Made by a program: the position numbers and the translations under genes. From Anisakis pegreffii (lineage: Eukaryota; Nematoda; Chromadorea; Rhabditida; Anisakidae), in the NCBI GenBank assembly GCA_035041965.1, contig JAPYMA010001293.1:23314-87313 (forward strand): DNA of 64,000 nt. Direction: 5' to 3'. The notes beneath the pieces were generated by a model. That model ran no database searches. It was not told where the DNA came from and saw only the letters and a list, made by a program, of their open reading frames with translations. Below, piece by piece: positions 25,645 through 36,815 of the stretch (position 1 is the stretch's first letter; every line of letters begins with the position of its first letter).

Positions 25645-28600
25645 CGTGTTACTAGCAACTGAAATATTCCACTTTCATACCTCCAGTCCCATCTGCATCC
25701 AAACCTAACTGATAACAATAAAAATATATCAAAAACTCTCAAGTAAGGTCTTAAGATCACGGCAAACGATTCAAACTGCCCAACAACATCACATCATTAC
25801 TCAGCAGCAAGCACTAAATGCATCATGCAAAAAGAATTATTCGCTCAACCATGCGCACATACACATACGTTCTTAAAGGATGCTGCTGCTGCTACGTGCC
25901 TTAAAGGATTGTCAATACATTCTACTATCTATATATCTCAGCAAACGCTCCGCCCTTAAATAACCACTAACTAAGTTTACCCCTCATGCACTACTTATCC
26001 AAATCAGTGCCATGCTCTTCAATGAATTTGCACTGCACTGCACTAGATTTTGATCAAGTCTAACAAAAAGACACACAAATAAATATCTTCACAAGAGGTT
26101 CAACTGCTCATATCAAGCACGCACCTACCTACCCAAATATTGAATCCAAATGATACAAGAGAGAACAGAACAGAACAAATCTCTATATCCTCTTAGCTAT
26201 GTATAACATTGCTCAACAAACAAACTGATCTTATCCCATCCCGTACACTTCATTATTTATTTATTTAATGTATTTATTGTTTGAGTAATCCCACTACTAC
26301 ACCTTAATCCTAGAGTTATTCGCCGCTTGCATATTATTTCTTACATTCTCCACTGTAATCTCACCGGCTCGGCTTAGACGAATAATCGATCAGGTTAAAT
26401 ATGATTAATCCAACAACTAACAACAACCACCATCTCTAATAATAAGATTTATTCATTCCATTATCACCCAACTCAGTACCAAAACTAAGACCAAAACTAT
26501 TTTATTTTGCATTTACGTTCGCTGCTAATGCTTCTATCTTTAATTAACATCAGACTCAGATCAGATGACACTTTGGCAAGTCATTTTAAGCGAATGACGA
26601 GAGGCATGGAGGAATGATAAAAGTCTAAGAAACTTGCCATGTTTCGCAGCCATACACTGAAATTTGCTATCGTCTCACCCGAGAACGTGTTCGTTCTGAA
26701 GTATATCTGACACGATGGAAACGAGCCGTTTGCATTTCACTGCGCTTGTCTACCAACCACTTTACCATACTATCTGAACGTTTTTGTAAAGCAAAATTGA
26801 GCCGAATTCACATGAAATTGATCTTACTTTAACTTAATTTCACGAGCATTTCTTCAACGATTTGCTGCGATCATCACAGTTGATTTGATCTGGCTTATTG
26901 TTTGTTTGATTGCACGAAGAAGCATAATTCAAATTTCATTTCGTTTCATTCTCCTTCAATTCAATATAACCGAATAAAACTGAACAAAAGATGATCAAGA
27001 AAGATCACTTGATCACACTCAACAACTCATCTAATATGACGAGTTATTTTCACAAGCAAACAACAATGAAAGTAGACTGACCTGAACGGAATCACAGCAC
27101 GATATCCACTTGCAAACACCGATAAACCTGCTGCTTCTTGAGCAGTTCAAAGCATCATGCAGTTAATGATTTCATCTCATAGCGAATCACTGAGTCATTT
27201 TTGCACTGTCACTCGTTACTCTGCACGTGTTTCATGAAACAGAATCATGAACCAACCATTGACTCATCATTCTATTATTATTATTATAGTGATCAACTGC
27301 CAAAAATAATAAAACGTCACACTCCAACGTGGCAATCTTCGTGACAGCCAACCAAGCAGCAGCAACAGCAACAGCCGCGCTCTTTATTTGCACTGAATAA
27401 TCATCGCATTGCCATTCACTGTGGCTGCTTTTAGTTAAGCTCAATGAATATTCATTCCTTATCGGAGATAAGATGTTTGTTATCTTGTTATCATCAACAG
27501 AATACGTCGCAGACTTATTTTTTATTCATTTATTCATAAAATTTGTCCGGAATTATCTTTTGGATGGGTCAATAATGCGGTGATTTGAGTTGAGTAAATA
27601 AATGAACAAATAATACATGAACTAACCGTAATTTGAATGCATAATACACAGACAGATAGAATCGATCACCGTTTTGTTGACTGACGCGAGCGAATTAATT
27701 CATTCGGTGTTGCAATGAATTTTGTCACAAATACGTTACATATTAATTTCATTCATATTCATATGCTCTGAATCATCTGCCTGTAATAAACAACCAAATA
27801 ATGCTTTCTTCTACGTATTCAATCTCAGACAATATTGTCTCACAAAATTGTATATTCTCAAATTTGATACCAACCAATTTCACCTCTATTTTTTGCATCA
27901 ATCCAGCCAAACGCACCATCGTTTCGTTTCGATCATCATATTCTCTGTTACATATCGGCAAGTGCAGCGAATTGTCTGCATTCTCGTCAAATTAATTACT
28001 TATCTAAAACATTGAGTGGTTATTTTCGATTACCGTGATATTTCAGTTAAAAACTACTGCCAGTTACGAAGAACATATCCTGCAGATAATCTAAATAAAT
28101 TTAGAGACGGAAACACGAATGCATCGACCGATTTTGCAGAAAACTTTGCTGAGTTAGAGTCAGAAAAACTTCTCCTCTGGGATTGGAGTGAATTTATTAC
28201 TTGTCAAAAGTGGCATTGCACATTAGAATGATCAGCTTAGGCTTATCAAATCCAAATTGAGAACAGTACACCTTGGTGATACGAAATAATGTTACCTGCA
28301 GTGAATTATGCACTAAGTTGTACGAGTTCACGGCATCATCAATTCGTAGTGCTCTTATGGAACAACGATCCACCTGATCAGTTCGGACCTTTACTGGTGA
28401 ATATTGACCAAATTGATGCAAAAAAGCACTACCGAACACTCGAGCAGTCACCGAACACGAACCTTTCTTGAGCATAACATCAGCCGCCATACGGCGCCTC
28501 ATTGGGACCGCTTGGGTCGATCAGGCGCCGAAAATTCTCGTTTTTATGTAACACAAAAAAACCCAGGCCATGTCGCCAGAGCCTGTGCTCAATATCTTAA

Positions 28601-29491
28601 TGTTTTCAATGCTTATCATGCGAAGCGAATGAATATTATTATTATTATTAATTTGAATAAAAGCGCTCACCTGAACCTCTATCATGCAATTGTCGCTAGT
28701 GAATAAATATGTCGTAGACCCGCCGTTTCGTTTGTACCGATCGCTTACGTGGCGTCGTTTGTATGTTTTTGTCACTGTCGTTTCTCTTGGCTTGATTCCG
28801 TTTCCCCGAATTGCACGTAGCTTAGTCTATCGTATGGTATGGTTTTAGCGTCCGAATAGCCATAGGCTGTTGATGTGGATTGAGACCTCAAGTTTTCGTG
28901 TTTCGCATCAACAGTCCTTGAGCAGCCAACGTGTGCCATACGGCGCCTCATTGGGACTGCTCGGGTCGACTGTGCGCTGACAATTCTCTTCTCTGAGTAA
29001 CGGCAAAAAATCTGAGCGTCTAGGCTTGCGTTTAAGCGCAAGGCCACGTCGCCAGACTAAGCTTTGAGCCTATGTTCTAAATCTTAATGTTTCAAGTGCT
29101 TATCGTGCGAATAAATATTATTATTGTTATTACCAGTTTGAACTTACCTTTGCTTATTTGAAAGTTGTCACTTTTGTAGCTATTGTTCGTAGCCAGCCGC
29201 TGCTTATTTGGCGCTGCTTGTATGCTTTCGTCACTATCCTTTTTGTTCTGGACTGGATTCCATTTGCAGTGTCAGAGTTTTTTTTTCCTGAATTGCACGA
29301 GATTTATCATATGTGAGATTAACGGCCAATACTACAACCCGACTAGCCATAGGCTGTGTTCTAGGTTAAGCTTCTTAAGCGTGAAAGTACTTTTAAAAGC
29401 GTGATTCTTATCGAAAGCATGAAAATACTTTTTAAACGATGATACTTTTAAAGCGTCTTTCATTCATTGCGCTCAATTTTTTTCGTTTCCA
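25645..29491. other. intergenic region between divergent NCAM-like and PDXDC1-like genes
   Basis: It probably contains both promoters. The G/C bias of the plus strand changes sign here. A 71-codon open frame at 28016-28231 has no recognisable homology and no clear splice structure. A two-copy repeat occupies 28450-29365 and is described separately. Confidence 0.6.
28450..29365 (+). repeat. tandem pair of diverged 450-490 bp repeat units, LINE-like
   Basis: Unit 1 (about 28450-28890) and unit 2 (about 28890-29365) share GCCATACGGCGCCTCATTGG (at 28486 and 28935), CTTAATGTTT, GCTTATC(A/G)TGCGAA, an ATT-rich run, GAATTGCACG (28808, 29290) and CCATAGGCTGT (28860, 29347). They differ by many substitutions and indels, so the duplication or co-insertion is old. 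GC-rich sequence followed by an ATT microsatellite resembles the 3' end of non-LTR retrotransposons. No protein frame survives to prove it. Confidence 0.6.
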
Positions 29492-29492
29492 G
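29477..29492 (+). promoter_or_regulatory. splice acceptor just upstream of the PDXDC1-like start
   Basis: The pyrimidine-rich TTTTTTTCGTTTCCAG lies about 60 bases before the first ATG of the PDXDC1-like gene. It is a good candidate for a trans-splice (spliced-leader) acceptor or the acceptor of a 5'-UTR intron. Confidence 0.45.
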
Positions 29493-29554
29493 CCGCTATT
29501 ATCGTGCCAGACAGACAGCCCAGCCAGCCATTTGCCAGAAGCAGCAGCCAGCTG

Positions 29555-32500
29555 ATGATAATGGCGACAGTAACAATCAAAGAGGATGTTCAAACAACAC
29601 TAGCAAATGCAATGCAACTGGTCAACATAGTGGACGGGTTAGTATTTGTTCGGTTGATTGTGCAATTTGTCACCGAAGGTGTATAGAATATGAACGTATT
29701 TGTTGCAATAAGATTCGAGTTAACGGGTCTAGATTTGTTCATGTAGGACGGGTGTAAGCTTGAGGTGGAGCGTTGCTTGCCTTTTGCACACGTTTCAATG
29801 AGATGCAGTGAGAGGATTGTGGTGTTTGTTTATTTTACGATTAACCGATTGCACTTGTTAGCTTGATTGCAGAAGGAGAATTTAGTTGGTGCTGAGAAAT
29901 GGAAAGTAAAGAGTGAGGAGCAATAATGCATGAGTAAGGCTTGTAATAGAATTGACTTGTTCAGTGAACAAAACAGCTGGTTAGTTGCTAGAATGCTCAT
30001 TCAGTTGATTTGCTTTAGGACAGAGCAGTGCTAATGCTGATGCTGCTGCCATGATCAGTTCATTTTATAAAGCATTTGAATTAATCAAATTAAACGATAC
30101 GACACGCCTTGACTAGAATTTAAAAAGAAGCATTTCGATAGTGTTCTAGTGCAGTTTTAACGAGTGAATATCAAGCGTAATCGACACAAAGCTGTTAATT
30201 AATTGAATTCAGACAACATTAATCTGGAATTTAACAGCGGCCATCATCACAACGACACGATTGCGAGTAGTAATAGGAGATTTGCAAAGTAAGAGACATA
30301 CTGGAGAGCATAGGTTGAGTGCATTACTGGAGTAATTAGACTACACTAAATAGAGACTGCATTATCACCTTAATAGAACATTGGAATGAATAGAATGTCT
30401 ATCTATATTTGCTTTGAGTTATCACTTATTACTATTGTTATCACTCTGTGATACTCATATTGTTTTATGGTGTTTAATGACGTTTCTTGCTTCTAAATTG
30501 TGTTTGATCAGTTCTGTTGAGGGATTTGAGACGATGAATGATGTGTATAGATATGAATCGTAAGATAGACATGTTGGTTTTATTTTATTAGGTTGTTGAT
30601 GTTGTGGCTATTAGTTGAGAATATAGGTAGAAGTTAATTGTTTGATGAATGACTGGAGGAATGAATATTGCTTGAAAGATAGTATTGCAAAAGAATTGTT
30701 TTGGGTGCTAGTGCTAGTGCTGATAACTGAGAGAGATAATCTTTTAATGGGCGGACCGTCGCAGGCCATTTTGCTGTTTGATGCGATATTGAAAGGAGTT
30801 TATGAAACTAGCGATTTGATTAGACGACAACGGTGTGGTGTGGCCAAATAGAAGGATGGCCGAGAATAAGAGATAGATATATAGATGCGGATAAGACGAA
30901 ACAGATGGAAGGTTTGATAGAAGGCGTGTGATGTTTGAAAGGAAAGATAGCTTGGATGAACAATAGAAGGCAGAATGTCTGCTGAATTTTAAAAAATGAT
31001 GGAAGAGCGATTGAGTTGAGTTTTGGGTTTGGTTGGATTCATGAAATGAGATAAATCAAGAAGCAAAGCTGGAAGAAAATCGTCTGACTGCATTTTACTT
31101 ATTTTCTAAAGTATTCATCTTCTGTACACTTAGTTGTTGTCTGTGGTGAACCTGCTTTTACCTGCTCTCTGAATATGGTGTGAAATAGATATTCATTCGA
31201 GTGGCATATTTAATATTCATTTGAATGGTTGCTTAATTATTTGTGTGTGCACGATATTTTGTATTAGAACGTTATTGTCTAGATTATTCACTAGGTTAAT
31301 AATTCACGTACAATCATGTTCAATGGAAACTGCTGCTGCTATCAGTAGATGACATGCAGTTGGCGGTTGGTTTGCGTGGAAAGAAGATGATGAATAAGAG
31401 AAAAAGCTTATGATATCCACCTATATTCTGACGTGTTCATCGAAACATTCATCATATCAAACGTATGTATTTGAAGTAGTATTTGAATACGGTCGGTGTT
31501 TTTTGCTAGCGATTGTGTGCATGCTGGTGGCTGGCTGAATTTAGTGGAATGAATCGATAGATATGGTGATTGGTGAATTGAGTTGTTAATGTTTGTGATG
31601 AATTGTAAATGAAATTAAACGGAATAAAGTGAAGGGATGTGTGCTGTTTTATTACGATTGCTTCTTCATTGAGCAGCGGCAGCTAACACTAACTCTATCG
31701 GCAGTTCGCTCGCAGTAAAATTACATTGAATGAATGTCAAAAAATTGACTGAATTAAGCATAAATTCAAGTTGATTTGTGACTAGTAGGGCTAGCAAATT
31801 GGTTGACTAGCTGGCTGGCTGGCTGGATGGGTTGTAAATTGACTGAGCTGATTAATGTTCAATTCATAGGTGTTTAGTTATGTGTGTCACTGCTGGGGAT
31901 GATTTGTTTTTGTTAGTATGATATGGTGTGTTATGAAAGAATTTGTTATGAGTTGACTTTTATAGGAGCAGAGCAATATTTGGTTGGGATTGGGGCAAGG
32001 GATATGAAATAAGATTTATGGGATTGGATTCGGATGAAATCGGAGAGAGAGAGAGTAAAGAGAATGTGTTTATTTGAGTCAGATAGTTGGTTGTTGGTTA
32101 TAATATGTGGGCATCAAGCATCATCACATCATATCACTAGTGCAGCAAAATTTAGAAATAAACTTCAAAGAAGCCAGGCAGGATTTAGTACTCCAACAAT
32201 GAATTCCCTAGGTGATTGTATTGAGGAGTTTAGAATGAGGGCGGCGACACAAACAGCAGCAGCATAGCAGCAATTGTCACATAAAAATGGATGGATATAT
32301 GAGAGTGAGTGTTGTTTGTCTATAAGTGGAGTAGTTGAGTGATGAAGCATGCTGGCTAGGTTGGTTCAGCATGATGATCTAAAATGATTGTGTTGTACTC
32401 TTACAGCAAGCTGGATGATATCCATGGAAAGAGGAGAGCGACAAACGATAGCAGCCGAACGACTACAGCGAACAGTCCAACGTCGGTGAAGAGTGCATCG

Positions 32501-35500
32501 TCGGTGTCTGGCGACAGTGGTCTTGTGTTGGACGATCAACAGACAGCGACGACGACGGCACGAAAACGGAGTACCGGGGGTAATGCTCAACAAGTAAATC
32601 ATGTAACTTATCATTTATTGCGATTAGTTTATTATTATTATTATTATTGTTATTATTATTATTTGTCGTCTTCTAAATGACAAACAGAGCAACCAGCCGC
32701 CAGCACGCGAATTTCAGTTTCAGCACGGCTCGGATACTGCTGCCGTAGCAGTATCAGCAGAACACTCTCAGAATGACATGGAGGATGAGCCCGCAGCGAA
32801 TTCCAATCACATCACCTCTGCTCACACAGGTGTAAGCGCAGTCTTGCAACAACTTGAACAACTCATCATCTCAGACGATTGGATCAACAGGAATCAACCT
32901 GTTGTGACGCTCAGTGACGGCGCATCGTCGAAAACGACGAATGTCAAATCAAGGTGATTAGTGGTTTAGTGATCACTTGCTATATGATCACTTGGTAGGT
33001 GATCGATGGATCGATCGCTAGTCGCAGATCATTAATGGTGACAAATGCAGATCGGAAGGACCACGTCTCAGTGATCTTGGTCGTACACTAGTAACGTCGT
33101 CATCGTTGAAGTCCTACATCGACCTTTTGGGCGCTCAACACCGGCAGAGTATAGCCGCATGGCTGTACGGCAACACATCGCTGACGCTGTCGAATTTATT
33201 TCGTTTTCCAGATGGCAATTTGTATTGTTCAGATACAGAATCAGCATTAACCAATTCTTTGAAGAATGGAATAGGTTAGTGATTATTGTGTATGTGGCAT
33301 TATATAACGAGTTGTTTTGGCAGGTTTTGCGGTTCGACTTGCACTTCGTGCCAGATATGGTGTGGAACGCTTGGCACAAGGCTGGAAGACATTCGCAGAA
33401 ATGGTTGGTTGGTAGCGTCTTGATTTGTACTTGTACTTAATGATGATTCTATAGGGCGCACCCGTAGTGTATGTTTCACCAGCCGTTCATCTTGACCTGA
33501 AAATGTATTTGGCGAACGAATTGGCGATTTCGGATGTGGTAGAGTTGCCGAAAGCTGAAGGTGATCTGTCGAATGTGGAAGGGCGAATTGTAAGTGAAAG
33601 GGTTTGATCGTTTGTGAGTGGTGCTGAATATTGTTTGTAGGATTTGATCGCATTCGAACGGCAGTTAGATGCCGATTTAGCGGCGGGTAAACAACCATTA
33701 CTAGTGATTGGTGTGGTTGGCTCACCGATCCTTGGCCAGAACGATGTTATCAGTCGCTTGTTGGAGTTGAGACGCACGAAGTGCACGTTTTGGATTCATG
33801 TGGTTGGTCAGGTGAGTTGTATATGATATGATAAGCAAGTTCACTGATTGATATGATTTGAATATAATTGATTGAGTGAAGTGTAATTGTGGATTGATGA
33901 TTATTTAGTGAAGAAAGAGTTCAGGGTTTGGCAGCGCTCGGCTTAAAAGAACCAAACAAAATGTTAGTGGAAATTCTATGCAAAGTGGACAGTGTGACGA
34001 TACCGTTAGCAATGTGGCTCGGCATACCGGCTGCACCGGTTGTAGTGAGTACTTGTTTGCATATAGCTTTAGCATTTTTGATAGGTGCGGAGTAGTAATT
34101 CTTTTTTTAGACATTTAGCAGTGTTGTATTTTTTGATAGTGGTGCGCGAAGTGGCAATTTTGCATTATTTGTAGACGTTATATCGTGCAGTGGAAGGCTA
34201 CAAGCCGTCCTATCGCGAGAAGTTAGATGCGTTGCCGTGGTGGGTTGCCACACAGCATTTGACACCGAAACGAATAACACTGGCCATTGAGAACGCTTAT
34301 TTTCTGGTTTGTTGTTAGAATTATTGTTTGTTTGCATGGATGGATGAGTGTTTATCGGTTTGTTTACAGAGTAAAGCAATGCTGAAAGGTTTATCAGCGT
34401 TTTCGGAGATCGAAATTCTTGGTATCGAAAATCCAGCAGATTTCGTGAATCGCGTTTATAAAGGACAATATTTTCCGTTGAACGTTCTCATCTTCAAATA
34501 CAGATACGCCGAATTGGATTACCTCAAGAAGGCAAGTTTGAGAGTGTTTTATTTAAGTGATCCTCCATGGACTAGTCTTATCACGATTATTATTTGGAAT
34601 GTATTTCAAGAAAATAACGAAATGTTCGTTGACGCCGTCGTCGTCGTCGTCGTCTTCAAGCGTGAATGAAGCAAAAAATGAGGACGTCACTAGTGAAGAA
34701 GACGCGTTCGAAAAGGAATATCGTGAGGCGTTGGAATATGCAGATTCGTTGAACTGTTGGGTAAGATCTTGAAAGGTTTTTTTTCGTTCGTTGATTGTTG
34801 TTACAAGTATTGTGGTAATTTTATGGTTGCTAGTAATTTAATATTATTTTTGTTTGTTATGCTGAATTGTTATTATTATGCAGCTTGGCCAAGGTCTTAT
34901 AACAGAATGCGCTAATTTGGGCTTACAAATGGTTCAATTACGTGGTGGTTATGGAACAGCGTTTCGATTTTGCCCGCTGGAAAGTGCAGCTGGTGAGTGC
35001 TTAATGGTTTATTTTTGTGTAGTGAATGGTTGTGGTAATAAAATATGATCATTGAATGGAGTTGAGTTTAGCGAACTCAACAGCGGTTGAACACATCCAG
35101 AAGTTTGTGGGGCAGTTAGAAACAACGCTGAATATTGTTGGGTCGACGGTGTCCGCGCGGAAACGTTTCGAGCACCTGAAAGAGCAGTATCCATCGTTGG
35201 CGATATTCCCCATCAAGAAATGGGCCGGTGTGGGCGCGGTTTGGTTAGTTGTTAATTGTTATGTTGTAATCAGTTGAATTGTCTAGTCATATTCAGTTTA
35301 GTGATATTGTTTAGTTATGTACCGTCAATAGTGAAGGAGACAAGTGCAGAGGAATGGAACGAAAAACAGAAACAACAGGTGAGGTGACTGGTTATGTTAG
35401 ATAATTAATGAGAATGAGTGCTTTTTGAGGTGTCGCATTTGAACATCGAATTGGTGCATTCATTGCGTGCATTGGACAGTGCATTTGCATCGGGTGAATG

Positions 35501-36815
35501 CGATAAATTCGGTGTTACGTGTGTGAAATTTGGTATGTTGTCGGACGAGAAGGACTTGAACGATTTGATGCGTCTGGTGGCCGAACGAGGCAAGGAGATT
35601 GAACAGTCACAGCAGGTTGGTTATTTGAGTTTGAGGTTGGTTGGTTGGTTGGGTAAATGAGTTGAATTGATTGCAGTATATGGACAGCTTAGCGGAGATG
35701 ATTCGACAAGGAATTGAAGCGGCCAATGAGGATCTGAAACGAGAGAACGACGCACGTATAATGCAAGAGGTATGATTGCTGTCTTATAGTAACATTCAAG
35801 CTAAATGATGATATTATATTGTCCTAATTGGCTACTCCTTTAGAAGAGAGGTGACTGCTCAAAGAATAGGGGATGATTTTAATAGGATGCAAAAATGTGC
35901 CCGTGTCGATGTGAGTAGGGTTTGTAAAATCTCGATTATTGTCTCTATGCCGGTATCGAGATTCTATCCTGGGATCGTTTGTCAATCCCGGGATCTTGTG
36001 CAAACGCTATATTTGAGCGTGTGATTGAATCCATCTGACTTTTCCAAGTGGCGATTTCAGTTCAGAACTATATGAACTATTGCATGATGTTTTATTTTTT
36101 AATTTTGAAATTTCTAGTGGATAGTAGTAGGTGATTTAAGGGGGTGATGCGTCAAATTCCGTTGATGAGTTCATTGGTCAACTGGTTTTCGCCATTGGAC
36201 AGAGAGGCGCAGAACATCAAGGGACGTTCGTTCGATTTGAAAACTGGTTTGTTTTATTGGTTAGTGATTTGGTAAGAGCTGAAATTATTGACATGGACTT
36301 GGTGAGTATTCTAACATGGTTATTGAGCACAGTAAATGGAGGAGGCATGGACGGACGGACGGACGGGTAACGCTACAAAATGAACAACATTGGGTGGTTG
36401 ATTGATGCAAATAATCAGTGAGAATTATTCAGAGACGACATTGTATTGCTTGTTGGGAAAGATCATTGTGTGCGCTTCACTTACAGGTCAGATTCACTCG
36501 ACAGATATCTACTACAGACATCATAAAAGGCAGAGTGTTGACGACCAGCAACTATCGAACGTGGCCTCACAAGAGCCACACCTAAGTCATATGACTGGTG
36601 GTGATAGCAGCGATGCAAAACAGGCAGCAGCTGACGAGTGCGATCAGGTGGAGAGCGCAGCAGAAGGGCAGGAGACGAGTGGCTCTGGTTCAGGCCTCAA
36701 AGAGCAGCAACCTAGACGCCTCTCGAGTGCAGCGCATAGAAGAACGCCTGAGATCGGTATCGCTCAAAACAGTGCCAACGTGTCATCCTCGGAAGCAGAG
36801 AAGGATGTTCAATAA
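29555..36815 (+). CDS. PDXDC1: PDXDC1-like pyridoxal-dependent decarboxylase-fold protein, 922 aa
   Basis: Eighteen exons join in phase (2769 bases): 29555-29637, 32407-32593, 32688-32953, 33051-33274, 33324-33403, 33455-33589, 33641-33811, 33925-34044, 34175-34306, 34370-34531, 34611-34760, 34884-34992, 35072-35243, 35315-35378, 35430-35615, 35677-35769, 36141-36246 and 36487-36815. The match to PDXDC1 is clear in WIHVVGQGLAALGLK, MWLGIPAAPVVTLYR, AFRFCPLESAA and VMRQIPLMSSLVNWFSP. The family has a group II decarboxylase fold. The cofactor-lysine position (DSVTIPLAMWLG, residues about 403-414) has no lysine. The intron after exon 10 uses a GC donor (AAG then GCAAGT). N- and C-terminal tails are low-complexity. 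Intron 1 is 2.8 kb. The first in-frame ATG was chosen (the next is MATV, two codons on). Its molecular function is poorly defined even in mammals. Confidence 0.88.
32621..32662. repeat. ATT microsatellite
   Basis: Run of TTA/ATT units with one GTT interruption, in intron 2 of the PDXDC1-like gene. Confidence 0.85.

Noticed and set aside
34532..34610. Coding continuation YLSDPPWTS after exon 10
   Set aside because: It faintly resembled a PDXDC1 motif but loses the frame downstream; the GC-AG intron gives a consistent protein.
32407..36815. PACS or another trafficking protein for the 29.6-36.8 kb gene
   Set aside because: First idea from the low-complexity N-terminus; the later exons match PDXDC1 block by block instead.
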